Shown: in pieces, positions 42,674-51,121 of the stretch
Position numbering within the stretch: position 1 is the first letter of the stretch
Layout of the letters: each line of letters opens with the position of its first letter
Assembly (NCBI GenBank): GCA_963737405.1
Contig: CAVTSL010000006.1
Coordinates: 400,830-464,829 of the forward strand
From: JACCTU01 sp963737405
GTDB taxonomy: Bacteria > Actinomycetota > Thermoleophilia > Gaiellales > Gaiellaceae
DNA: 64,000 nt
Reading direction: 5' to 3'
The notes under the pieces: model-generated
The model's input: only the letters and a program-made list of their open reading frames with translations
Told to the model about the DNA's origin: nothing
The model's database searches: none
Program-made: the position numbers and the translations under genes

Positions 42674-43581
42674 ACGCGCTCCGCGGCCGCGCGTCCCCAG
42701 GCGAACAGCCCGGCAGGGCGGACGAGCAGGACGAGGATCACGAGCGCGAACACCGCCGACGGCAGGTAGACGCTCTTGTCGGTCGGGAGCACGCCGTTGA
42801 TCACCCCGGTCGCGAACCCGATCGCGAAGCCGCCGAGGGTCGCCGTCCAGAGCCGGTCGATGCCGCCGACCACCACGCCGACGAGGACGACGATCGTCTC
42901 CCGGAGCGCGAAGTCGGGCCCGACGAACGGGTTCTGCACCGTCAGGATCACCGCCACAGTTGCCGCGAGCACGCCGGAGAGGACGACGGCGAGGCCGATC
43001 ACCCGGTTCGCGCGCACGCCGAGGAGCCGCGCAGTGCCGAAGTCGGTCGCGGCTGCGCGCATGTGCAGGCCGATCGTGGTTCGCGCGAGCAAGAGCGCGA
43101 GCAGGCCGAGCGCGACCGCGGCGACGACGACCGCGGCGATCGTGATCTTGCGCACCTCGACGCCGCCGACGACGATCGCCCGGTTGAACGACGCGATCGA
43201 GCCGGCGATCTCGCCGATCGTGCCGTCGCGGATGTCCACGAGCAGTGCGGCCGCCTGCAGCATGAATGCGACGGCGAAGGTCGCCACGAGCATGACCGCC
43301 GGCGATTGCCCGCGCAGCGGCCGGAAGAGCACGAGGTCCATGACGATCGACAGAGCGACGACGACGGCGAAGCACGCCGCGATGCCTGCGGCCACCGGCC
43401 AGTGCGACGTGAACGCGAGCGTGTAGGCGCCGACCATGACGAGCTGGCCGTAGGCGAAGTTCACGAGCCTCAAGACGCCGAACACGAGGCCGATCCCGAC
43501 CGCCATCAGCGCGTAGACCGCGCCGAGCCCGATCGCGTCGACGATCGTCTGCGCGTCGAGTGCTGCAAGCGGCGCGCTCAT
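42670..43581 (-). CDS. livH: Branched-chain amino acid type ABC transporter permease LivH (set 2)
   Basis: A 303-residue permease. It has GAVYALMAVGIGLVFGVLRL, VNFAYGQLVMVGAY and the loop MRAAATDFGTARLLGV, and ends LLVRPAGLFAWGRA. It overlaps the livF2 stop. In this set the ATPase genes precede the permease genes in transcription order, the reverse of set 1. Confidence 0.9.
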   Translation of the reverse strand: MSAPLAALDAQTIVDAIGLGAVYALMAVGIGLVFGVLRLVNFAYGQLVMVGAYTLAFTSHWPVAAGIAACFAVVVALSIVMDLVLFRPLRGQSPAVMLVATFAVAFMLQAAALLVDIRDGTIGEIAGSIASFNRAIVVGGVEVRKITIAAVVVAAVALGLLALLLARTTIGLHMRAAATDFGTARLLGVRANRVIGLAVVLSGVLAATVAVILTVQNPFVGPDFALRETIVVLVGVVVGGIDRLWTATLGGFAIGFATGVINGVLPTDKSVYLPSAVFALVILVLLVRPAGLFAWGRAAAERV

Positions 43582-44285
43582 GCGCTCAGATACGCCGCGA
43601 CCATCCTCGCGGTGTCCGAAGCGTCCTTCGGCCCGAGCGTCATGCGAAGCTCGCCGTTCGCGAGCACCTCCGTCCTGTCGGCCAGCGCGACGGTGCGCTG
43701 CGCGCGCTGCTCGACCAGCAGGATCGTGACCCCGCGCTCCCGGATCCGGACGAGCGCGTCGAAGACCCCGTCCACGACCGTCGGCGCGAGCCCGAGCGAC
43801 GGCTCGTCGAGCAGGAGCACCCGCGGCCCCGCCACGAGCGCCCTCCCGATCGCCAGTTGCTGCTGCTGGCCACCGGAGAGCGCGCCGGCCGAGCGGCGGC
43901 GAAATTCGCGCAGGACGGGGAACAGCTCGAAGGCCTGGGCGAGCGCACCGCGACCGTCGCCGTCGCGCCTTGCGGCCAGGCCGAGCTGCAGATTCTCCTC
44001 CACGGTGAAGTCGGCGAAGATCCGCCGCCCTTCGGGCACGAGCGCGACACCCGCCCGCGCGATCGCCTCCGGGGCGAGGCCGAGGATCGAGCGGCCGTCG
44101 AGTCGCACGTCGCCCGCATAGGCGGGGATGAGCCCGGTGATCGCGTGCAGGGTCGTCGACTTCCCGGCGCCGTTCGGGCCGATCAGCCCGACGATCTCGC
44201 CCTCGGCGACGGACAGGCTGAAGTTCCGGACAGCCGGAACCGCGCCGTAGCGCACCTCGAGTCCGTCGACCTCCAGCATCGTCAC
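43578..44285 (-). CDS. livF: Branched-chain amino acid type ABC transporter, ATP-binding protein LivF (set 2)
   Basis: A 235-residue ATPase. Walker A is IGPNGAGKST, the signature is LSGGQQQQLAIGRAL and Walker B is LLLDEPSLGLAP. The start is GTG at 44285 (VTMLEV) overlapping the previous stop, with an ATG two codons later as alternative. It ends TARMVAAYLSA. Confidence 0.92.
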   Translation of the reverse strand: MTMLEVDGLEVRYGAVPAVRNFSLSVAEGEIVGLIGPNGAGKSTTLHAITGLIPAYAGDVRLDGRSILGLAPEAIARAGVALVPEGRRIFADFTVEENLQLGLAARRDGDGRGALAQAFELFPVLREFRRRSAGALSGGQQQQLAIGRALVAGPRVLLLDEPSLGLAPTVVDGVFDALVRIRERGVTILLVEQRAQRTVALADRTEVLANGELRMTLGPKDASDTARMVAAYLSA

Positions 44286-45049
44286 TCGTGCACGGCCGAC
44301 TCGCCGAGATAGGCGGCGGTGACGTCGAGGTTGCCGCGGATCTCGGACGGCGTCCCTTCGGCGAGCGTGCGGCCCTGGTCGAGCACCTGGATCCGGTCGC
44401 AGACGCCCATCACGAGCGCCATGTTGTGGTCGATCAGCAGGACGCCCGCCTCGTGGTCGTCGCGCACCGAGCGGACGACCTCCGCGAATTCCGGAACCTC
44501 GGCCTCGGACAATCCGGCAGCGGGCTCGTCCATCAGGACGAATGCCGGCTCCGTGGCGAGCGCGCGCGCGACGCCCAGCCGGCGCTCGTCGCCGTGCGCG
44601 AGGACCGCAGCGGGAAGGTCGGCCCGGGCTCGGAGGCCGAGCAGGCCGAGGAGGTCGTCGGCACGCCGCCGTGCGTTCCTCGGCCCCGCGCCGGTCCCGA
44701 GCGCTGCGACCTCGACGTTCTCGCGCACCGTCAGCGCCCGAAACGAGCGGCTGTGTTGAAACGTGCGCGCGAGACCGACGCGCGCGCGGCGGTGAGCGCT
44801 CCAGCGAGTGATGTCGCGGTCGCCGAGCCGCACCTCACCGGCGGTCGGCTCGTCGAAGCCGCTGAGCACGTTCACGAGCGTCGACTTTCCGGCTCCGTTC
44901 GGCCCGATCAGGCCGACGACCTCGTAGGGACGCAGCTCGAACGTGACGTCCTCGAGCGCCCGGACTCCCTGGAAGGACCGAGAGACGGACGAGGCCCGGA
45001 GGACGTCTCCGGGCCTCTCCCTCTTGCTCGAGACGAGTGGGTCGACCAA
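44282..45049 (-). CDS. livG: Branched-chain amino acid type ABC transporter, ATP-binding protein LivG (set 2)
   Basis: A 255-residue ATPase with Walker A IGPNGAGKST, LivG insert GLARTFQHSRSF and Walker B VLMDEPAAGL. The signature is degenerate: LAHGDERRLGVARAL replaces LSYGxQRRLEIARAL. It starts with TTG, six bases after the livK2 stop. The changed signature may lower ATPase rate on that half-site; LivF2 keeps a normal one. Confidence 0.9.
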   Translation of the reverse strand: MVDPLVSSKRERPGDVLRASSVSRSFQGVRALEDVTFELRPYEVVGLIGPNGAGKSTLVNVLSGFDEPTAGEVRLGDRDITRWSAHRRARVGLARTFQHSRSFRALTVRENVEVAALGTGAGPRNARRRADDLLGLLGLRARADLPAAVLAHGDERRLGVARALATEPAFVLMDEPAAGLSEAEVPEFAEVVRSVRDDHEAGVLLIDHNMALVMGVCDRIQVLDQGRTLAEGTPSEIRGNLDVTAAYLGESAVHE

Positions 45050-45055
45050 GCCGCG

Positions 45056-46255
45056 CTAGATCTTGGGGACGACCTTGGCCGTCACCGTGCCGATGACCTG
45101 CGCGCGGTTGTTCTGGATCCGGATCACCCGGTACTGCCGTCCGAACACGGTGTGCAGCTGCCGCGAAAAGCTCACCTTCCCGCCGAGCGTGGGGACCTTC
45201 CTGAACTTCTCCAGCTGCGCCGCCAGCACCGCACCCCTGGTCGAGCCGTTCGCACGCTTGATCGCCGCGACGACGCCGTCGACCGCTGCCGCCCCGCCGA
45301 TGAAGCCGCCGGTTCCGGGGGCAGCGCCCGCCTTCTTCAGCTCGGCGATCATCGCGCGGACGGCCCTGTTCGGGTCGTCGCCGAAGACCGACGCGAACGT
45401 GACGAAGTAGTAGTTCGTCACCTGCGGGCTGTTGGTCACCCAATAGGTGCCGTCGCCGGCCCACGAGTTGAGGATCGGCGTCTGGTTGCCGAGCGAGCGC
45501 AGGCCGGACACGAGCGCGGGCAGCTCTGCGAACGCGGTCGAGGTGACGATCACGTTGGCGCGCACGTTGTTCAGCCGGCTCACCGCGGCGCCGACGTTGT
45601 TCGCGAAGCTCGCGTAGTTCTCGCGCGCGACGATTCGGCCGCCGAGCTGCACGAAGCGCTTCTCGAACGCCTGCACGACGTTCTTGAAGTACACGAGCAG
45701 GGTGTTCGTGGCCAGCGCCGCCGTTCGCCAGCCGCGCCGGTATGCGACCTCGGCCATCGCCGACCCTTCGTCCTGCGCGACGTTGCCGAAGCTGAACGCG
45801 AGACGGCCCTTGGCGCCGAAGCGCTTCGGCCCCATCTGGTCGGTGCCGATGCACGGCGCGACCGCCAGGACGCCGCGGTTGATCGCCTCCTGCACGACCG
45901 GCGTGGCGAAGTCGACGTCACAGGTCGTGAAGATCACGTTCGCGCCGCCACCCAGCAGGCTCGCGGCGCACGACTTCGCGCGAGCGGCGTTGTTGCTCTG
46001 CGTGTCGCACGTGTTGATCCGGAGAGGCCGCCCGTTCACACCGCCCTTGGCGTTGATCTGCCGGATGCGGATCTTCGCCGCCGCGAGCGCAGGCCCGTCG
46101 AACGGCTTCATATCGCCGGTGCTGTCGAACGCCCAGCCGATCACGATCGGCTTCTTCGCAGCCGCCGAGGCGCTTCCCCCGAACGCCGCGAGCAGGGCGA
46201 GTGTGACTGCAGCCGCGAGCGCCGCGGCGCCGCACACCCTTCCGGACCATCTCAT
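45056..46255 (-). CDS. livK: Periplasmic-type amino acid binding protein LivK (set 2)
   Basis: A 399-residue binding protein with a clear Sec signal (hydrophobic 9-24, ending GGSASA-A). The mature part has IVIGWAFDSTGDMKPFDGPA, then CDTQSNNAARAKSCAASLL and FTTCDVDFATPVVQEA. There are four Cys in the first half, possibly two disulphides. The ATG is set by GAGGAGG eight bases upstream. The first binding-site segment differs from set 1, so a different ligand is likely. Confidence 0.9.
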   Translation of the reverse strand: MRWSGRVCGAAALAAAVTLALLAAFGGSASAAAKKPIVIGWAFDSTGDMKPFDGPALAAAKIRIRQINAKGGVNGRPLRINTCDTQSNNAARAKSCAASLLGGGANVIFTTCDVDFATPVVQEAINRGVLAVAPCIGTDQMGPKRFGAKGRLAFSFGNVAQDEGSAMAEVAYRRGWRTAALATNTLLVYFKNVVQAFEKRFVQLGGRIVARENYASFANNVGAAVSRLNNVRANVIVTSTAFAELPALVSGLRSLGNQTPILNSWAGDGTYWVTNSPQVTNYYFVTFASVFGDDPNRAVRAMIAELKKAGAAPGTGGFIGGAAAVDGVVAAIKRANGSTRGAVLAAQLEKFRKVPTLGGKVSFSRQLHTVFGRQYRVIRIQNNRAQVIGTVTAKVVPKI

Positions 46256-46295
46256 TGCCGCCTCCTCATCAGTGGACCCGGTCTCGAACGGCAAT

Positions 46296-47186
46296 TCAAC
46301 CACTCCACGAGGCCTCTCGGGCCTTCACCAGGCGGAACATCGCCGCATGGAGAGGCACCGGCTCGCCCAGCCGCTCGCCCTCGCGGACGAGCGCGCCGGT
46401 GATCGCGTCGATCTCGGTCGGGCGGTGCGCCTCGACGTCCTCGAGCATGGACGGGTAGTGGCGAAAGCCGCGCTGCGTGGCGAGCAGGTTCATCTCCCAC
46501 GGATCCTCGTGGAGCTCGACGCCCGCCGCCGCGGCGACTCTCTTGCCCTCCTCGATCAGGTCGTAGACGAGGTGACCCAGGCCGTCGGGGCGTTCCCGGT
46601 CTGCGAAATGCGGATCGTGCGGGAGCCCCGTCAGCGCCGCGACCGAGTTCACGGTCGCGTTGAAGATCAGCTTCGACCACTGCGCGGGCCGAAGGTCCGG
46701 GAACGCTCGCGCCTTCAGATCGGACTGCACGATCAGCTCGGCTGCTGCCTCGACGAGCTCGTACTGCGTCTGCTCGTACGGTCCGAGCCAGGTCTCGGTG
46801 TCGAGGATGTACTCGACGTGCGTGTCCTCGTGACGCGTGCCGCTCATGAACGTGACGGCCGAGACGATCGGCCAGTCGCCGTGACGCCGCACGACATCCT
46901 CGGAGCCCAGGCCGTTCTGCACCGTCATGACCGCGGCGCCCGGGGAGAAGCCCGCGAGCCTGCCCGCCGCGGATTCCAGCTCGTTCGTCTTGGTGGCGAC
47001 GATGACGAGGTCGGCGTTGGGCAAGCTGGAGGCGTCGGTCGATGCGCGCACGCGGGAGGTGAAGTCGTGACGGCCGGAAACACGCAAGCCGTGCTCTTCG
47101 AGCGCGCGGGCGTGCTCCTCGCGGCGGCAGAGCACGGAGACGTCGCACACACGCGCGAGGTGTGCGGCGTACAGGCTGCCGATCAC
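46296..47186 (-). CDS. Ketopantoate reductase-like (PanE/ApbA) dehydrogenase 2
   Basis: A 296-residue NADP-dependent reductase. VTFMSGTRHED, KLIFNATVNSVAALTG and SMLEDVEAHRPTEIDAITG match the family. The listed GTG start cuts into the Rossmann motif: the codons upstream read VCVVGAGVIGSLY, so the real start should lie at least eight codons earlier. No ATG, GTG or TTG exists in frame there, so an unusual start or an indel is likely. It overlaps or abuts the isomerase stop. It duplicates the function of the gene at 40734. Confidence 0.83.
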   Translation of the reverse strand: MIGSLYAAHLARVCDVSVLCRREEHARALEEHGLRVSGRHDFTSRVRASTDASSLPNADLVIVATKTNELESAAGRLAGFSPGAAVMTVQNGLGSEDVVRRHGDWPIVSAVTFMSGTRHEDTHVEYILDTETWLGPYEQTQYELVEAAAELIVQSDLKARAFPDLRPAQWSKLIFNATVNSVAALTGLPHDPHFADRERPDGLGHLVYDLIEEGKRVAAAAGVELHEDPWEMNLLATQRGFRHYPSMLEDVEAHRPTEIDAITGALVREGERLGEPVPLHAAMFRLVKAREASWSG

Positions 47187-47197
47187 GCCGGCGCCGA

Positions 47198-47983
47198 CTA
47201 CGCAAACGTGTTCGACAACGCCTCCACGCCACGCCGGGCGAGCTCGCGCGGGTCCTCACGCCACAGCGAGCCCGGCAGCTCCGGGTCGGAGAAGATCTCC
47301 AGGTCGTAGAGGCCGTCCCAGCGCAGCGCGTCGAAGATCGCGCCGAACTCGACCACGCCGTCGCCGGGCAGGACGCGGTCGTTCGTGTTCCGGGTCGGGT
47401 CGCGCCAGTCCGCGATGTGCACCGCTGCGATCCGTTCGCGGTAGCGCTCGATCTCCTCGAGCGGCTGGTTCCAGAGGTGCCAGACGTCGTACACCAGGCC
47501 GACGTTCGGGCGGCCGGCCTCGTCGAGCAGTGCGGCGGCCTCGCTGAGTGAAGACGGGATCGTCCAGAACTCGGCGAACTCGTGCTGGATCGGCTCGAGC
47601 GCGACGCGCACGCCCGCACGCTCGCCTTCGTCCGCGACCGCGCGTATCCCGTCGAGGACTTGCGCGCGGTCCTCGCCCGGGCCGGTCAGGAAGAGGACGC
47701 AGAGCGGCTCGAAGGGCGCCAGCCGCCGGATGCTCGCGCACAGCGCCTCGACGCGCTCGTCCGGAGCGGCAGGGCCATCCATCAGCGGCAGCGGCAGGAT
47801 CGACGGCACGGCCGGCACCGCGGCCGCCGACTCGAGCCCGCTCTCCCGGAAGCGCTCGAGCGAGTCGTCGGCCAGCTTCGTCTCCCAGATTCCGATCCCA
47901 GCTGCGCCCGCGATGCGGTACGCGTCGAGATCATCGGTGAACGATTGTCCAACGGTGGTGATCTGCGAGATGGACGGCTTCAT
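47198..47983 (-). CDS. Xylose-isomerase-like TIM barrel protein (sugar phosphate isomerase/epimerase family)
   Basis: A 261-residue AP_endonuc_2-type TIM barrel. It starts MKPSISQITTVGQSFTDDLDAY with the ATG overlapping the upstream stop. The metal site is suggested by VALEPIQHEF (Glu), VGLVYDVWHLWNQ (Asp, His) and VHIADWRD. The family includes hydroxypyruvate isomerase, myo-inosose dehydratase and 3-dehydroshikimate dehydratase. The exact reaction is not determinable; isomerisation of a hydroxy-keto acid fits the neighbouring reductases. Confidence 0.85.
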   Translation of the reverse strand: MKPSISQITTVGQSFTDDLDAYRIAGAAGIGIWETKLADDSLERFRESGLESAAAVPAVPSILPLPLMDGPAAPDERVEALCASIRRLAPFEPLCVLFLTGPGEDRAQVLDGIRAVADEGERAGVRVALEPIQHEFAEFWTIPSSLSEAAALLDEAGRPNVGLVYDVWHLWNQPLEEIERYRERIAAVHIADWRDPTRNTNDRVLPGDGVVEFGAIFDALRWDGLYDLEIFSDPELPGSLWREDPRELARRGVEALSNTFA

Positions 47984-49563
47984 CTCTGCGCAAGCGCGCG
48001 CACGCGGCGTAGCGCGCGGGAGGGAAGCGGAGGCTCGAGCAGCTGCTTCGCGACGAGGGTTCCCGAGCCGGCGCCAAGGCCAGGGCCAGGATGCGTGCTC
48101 GCGCCGATGTGCCACAGCCGATCAACCCCGGTCGCGTGGCCCGGCCGCGCGGCGGACGGCCGCCAGAGGAAGTTCTGGTCGAGCGCGAGCGCGCCCGAGT
48201 ACGGATCGCCGTGCACGAGATTGACGTTCGCGGCCTCGAGATCCGCAGGCGAGAGGACCTTGCGCGCCTTGATCGCCGACTCGAGGTTCGGAATCTGTCT
48301 GGCGAGCCGCGCGACGATGCGGTCGGCGTATCGCTCGCGCAAGTCCTCGGTCCACGTGCCGTCCCCCGCATCGAGCACGCCCGCGGCGTCACCTCGAACG
48401 CGCCAGGGCAGTTCCTGGAGCTGGATCCACAGCAGCCCCGCGCCCTCAGGGGCGCGCGACGGATCCATCGTCAGCGGTTGGCCCACAACGATGGTTGCCT
48501 CTGCAGGCAAGAGGCCGCGGTCGGCTTCGTTGACTGCGCGCGAGACACCATCGAGCCCGGGCGTGACATGGACGATCGCGGTCCCCGCCAGCCGCTCGTC
48601 ACCGTCCCAGCGAGGCGGCTCGGAGAGCGCGAGATGGATCTGCATGTCACCGCGGCCGTAGCGATAGCGCGGAGCTGCGGTCGCGAGTAGACGCTCGTAC
48701 AGCTGCGTCGGCGTCACGTTTGCGATCACGGCCCGCGTCGCGTTCACCGTCTCGCCGTCTCCGAGCTGGACGCCACTCGCGCGACCTTCACGGACGAGGA
48801 CACGCTCCACGTCGCGTCCCGTCTCGCAGATCCCGCCGTGGTCGGCGATCAGGCGAACGAGCGCTTCGACGAGCCTCGCGCCGCCGCCGCGCGGGATCGG
48901 CATCCCGCCCTCCTGCACGGCGACCGCGATCACCTGGGCCATGTAGCCCGACGCGGCGGCGTCCGGCCCCAGCCCCGTGTGCAGCACCCACGGCGCCAGC
49001 AACCCGTGCGCACGCTCGGAAGCGAACGTCTGCTCGAGCCAGTCGCGTGCGGAGATGGTGAGCTCGCCGACGAACTCGGCGAGGCCGCGCCGCCCCAGCC
49101 GGCGGTACGCCTTCAACCCGAGTCCGAGCCCGTCCTTCGACCACAGCTCCGTGCCGAGGATCCCGAACGCGAGGTCGGCGTTCGGGAAGAACGCCTCGAG
49201 CACACCTCCCCACTCCTCGCCGAGCTCCTCGGCGTTCGCTTCCGCGCTGCGCCGCAGGAACGCGCTCTCGCCGTCCGGGAAGAGCGTCGCTGTCGGGAGC
49301 TCCGTGTTCACGTACTCGAGCCCGCGGGCCGCGAGCTCGTCGGCGAGCTCGGCGTGCGCGGGGCCGCCGACCCAGAGCGGATGCCAGGCGCTGAAGACGT
49401 CGTGCACGAACCCGGGCTCCGTGATCTCGGCCGTCCGGATCGCGCCGCCCAGCACGTCTTCGCGCTCGAAGATCGCGACGCTCCAGCCCGCGCGCGCCAG
49501 GAGCGCTCCGCACGCAAGCGAGTTGATCCCGCTCCCGACGAGAACCGCGTCGTACCTCGCCAC
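47980..49563 (-). CDS. FAD-dependent oxidoreductase, phytoene-desaturase-like
   Basis: A 527-residue flavoprotein. It begins RYDAVLVGSGINSLACGALLARAG with the FAD motif, then EREDVLGGAIRTAE, and ends with the second FAD site LWHIGASTHPGPGLGAGSG. This is the CrtI/carotenoid-desaturase-like branch of the amine oxidase superfamily, often found in catabolic clusters without carotenoid genes. GTG starts within the RidA-type stop (TAGTG). It probably desaturates or oxidises the imported substrate or its product. Confidence 0.87.
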   Translation of the reverse strand: MARYDAVLVGSGINSLACGALLARAGWSVAIFEREDVLGGAIRTAEITEPGFVHDVFSAWHPLWVGGPAHAELADELAARGLEYVNTELPTATLFPDGESAFLRRSAEANAEELGEEWGGVLEAFFPNADLAFGILGTELWSKDGLGLGLKAYRRLGRRGLAEFVGELTISARDWLEQTFASERAHGLLAPWVLHTGLGPDAAASGYMAQVIAVAVQEGGMPIPRGGGARLVEALVRLIADHGGICETGRDVERVLVREGRASGVQLGDGETVNATRAVIANVTPTQLYERLLATAAPRYRYGRGDMQIHLALSEPPRWDGDERLAGTAIVHVTPGLDGVSRAVNEADRGLLPAEATIVVGQPLTMDPSRAPEGAGLLWIQLQELPWRVRGDAAGVLDAGDGTWTEDLRERYADRIVARLARQIPNLESAIKARKVLSPADLEAANVNLVHGDPYSGALALDQNFLWRPSAARPGHATGVDRLWHIGASTHPGPGLGAGSGTLVAKQLLEPPLPSRALRRVRALAQR

Positions 49564-49967
49564 TAGCCCTTGTCCGCCACCAATGCGGTGCACTCGATCT
49601 CGATCACGCAGCCGGGAACCGCGAGCCCGGTGACTCCGACGATCGTCTGCGCAGGGTGTGCGGCGCCGCCCGTCACTTCGTCGATCGCACCCGTGATCGT
49701 CTCGTACTCGGTCGGCTGAGTCGTGTAGATCGTTCGACGGACGATGTCGTCCCAGCCGACGCCGGCGGCGTCCATCGCCGCCTTCAGGTTCCGCATCGCC
49801 GCGACCGTCTGTCCGTGGAGGTCCTCGGCCACGAGCGAGAAGTCCTGCCCGATGCCGAGCTGGCCGGCGAAGTACACGCTCCGGTCGCCGCTCGCGACGG
49901 CGACGTGGCTGAAGCCTGGGGCCGGATGCAGGTCGGGCGGGTTGATCAGCTCACGGTGATGGCTCAC
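49563..49967 (-). CDS. Rid family (YjgF/UK114) protein without the catalytic arginine
   Basis: A 134-residue chorismate-mutase-like trimer subunit. YFAGQLGIG and HGQTVAAMRNLKAAMDAAG are typical. In RidA the imine-deaminating Arg lies in a P-A-R-T/S context; here the sequence is HPAQTIVGV with Gln107. It is thus closer to the non-RidA Rid subfamilies, whose members often sit in aromatic or N-compound catabolic operons. Imine hydrolysis is not assured. Confidence 0.86.
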   Translation of the reverse strand: MSHHRELINPPDLHPAPGFSHVAVASGDRSVYFAGQLGIGQDFSLVAEDLHGQTVAAMRNLKAAMDAAGVGWDDIVRRTIYTTQPTEYETITGAIDEVTGGAAHPAQTIVGVTGLAVPGCVIEIECTALVADKG

Positions 49968-51121
49968 GTCGTGCCTCCTTCGGAAACGAGCTGTAGGAAC
50001 TCCTCGTCGGTGACCAGACCGCGTTTCCGCGTGCCGAGGAGCTTGACCGCGTCGAGCAGCTCGCGCTCAGCGTCGTCGGAGAGGTCGAGCCCGAGCTCCG
50101 CGCACTTGATCCGGATCGAGTCGATGCCGCTCTTCTTGCCGAGCACGATCGAACGCTCTGCGCCGACGAGCTCCGACGAGTAGGGCTCGATCGAGGGCGG
50201 GTCGTGGAACTGGCTCGCGACGGCGCCGCTTTCACGGCGGAACAGGTTCTCGCCGACGAGCGGCTTGAAGGGCTCGAGCTCGTAGCCCGACCGGCTGCGG
50301 ACGAGCTCGCCCACCTCGCGCGCACGCTCGAGCCGCAGGTTCGACTCGACGCCGTAGAGCGCGCGCAAAGCCAGGGCGACCTCGAGCAGGTTCGCGTTAC
50401 CCGCACGCTCGCCCATCCCGTTGATCGTCCCGTGGACCCACGCCGCACCTGCACGCACCGCTGCGACCGCCGCGGCAGTCGCGAGCCCGAAGTCGTTGTG
50501 GCCGTGCCAGTGCAGCGGGACGTCGGGGAGCCACGAGGCGACCTTGCCGACGAGCTCGCCCGCCGCCTCGGGCGACGCGATGCCGAGCGTGTCGACGACG
50601 ACGGCTTCCTGTGCGCCTGCGTCGGCGGCCGTCTCGTAGGCGAGGCGGAGGAAGTCGTCCTGCGCACGCGTGCCGTCGACGCCGAAGTACGCGACACGGA
50701 CACCCCGCTCGACGGCGAACGAGACCGCGTCGCGAATGCGCTCCAGCATCGTCTCGCGGCTGATCCCGTACGCCTCGAGCTTCAGGTCCGAGACCGGACT
50801 CTCGATCACCGCGGCGTTCACGCCGAGCCCGACCAGCTGCTCGACGTCAGCCTGCACCGCACGCGAGAAGCCCCAGATCTCCGCCGAGAGGCCCGCGCCG
50901 GCGATCAGCTCGATCGCGCGCCGATCGTCTTCCGAGACCCGCGCGAAGCCGGCTTCGATCCGATCGATCCCGAGCGCGTCGAGGGCGCGCGCGAGCTCGA
51001 GCTTCTCCTCGGCGTCGAGCACGACCCCGACCGTCTGCTCGCCGTCGCGCAGCGTGGTGTCGTACAGCCCGACGCGCCCGCCCAGCTCGTGCGGACGGTT
51101 GATCTCCCCGGTCCAGATCAC
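49964..51121 (-). CDS. HMGL-like aldolase, isopropylmalate/homocitrate synthase family
   Basis: A 385-residue protein. The metal and substrate site is visible as LYDTTLRDGEQTVGV near 18-32, PLHWHGHNDFGLA near 207-219 and ERAGNANLLEV. It lacks the LeuA-type C-terminal allosteric domain, like homocitrate synthases, NifV and related enzymes. It would condense an acetyl-CoA-type donor with a 2-keto acid, or run the reverse cleavage. Within a catabolic operon, a cleavage or condensation with a keto acid product is likely. The GTG overlaps the M24 stop. Confidence 0.86.
   Translation of the reverse strand: MIWTGEINRPHELGGRVGLYDTTLRDGEQTVGVVLDAEEKLELARALDALGIDRIEAGFARVSEDDRRAIELIAGAGLSAEIWGFSRAVQADVEQLVGLGVNAAVIESPVSDLKLEAYGISRETMLERIRDAVSFAVERGVRVAYFGVDGTRAQDDFLRLAYETAADAGAQEAVVVDTLGIASPEAAGELVGKVASWLPDVPLHWHGHNDFGLATAAAVAAVRAGAAWVHGTINGMGERAGNANLLEVALALRALYGVESNLRLERAREVGELVRSRSGYELEPFKPLVGENLFRRESGAVASQFHDPPSIEPYSSELVGAERSIVLGKKSGIDSIRIKCAELGLDLSDDAERELLDAVKLLGTRKRGLVTDEEFLQLVSEGGTT

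Noticed and set aside
44288..46402. 704-codon plus-strand open frame
   Set aside because: It is antisense to livG2 and livK2, which carry clear motifs; the plus-strand translation has no recognisable domain.
40734..47186. Pantothenate biosynthesis from the two ketopantoate-reductase-like genes
   Set aside because: No panB, panC or panD is nearby and both are embedded in a catabolic operon; this fold serves many 2-keto acid reductions.
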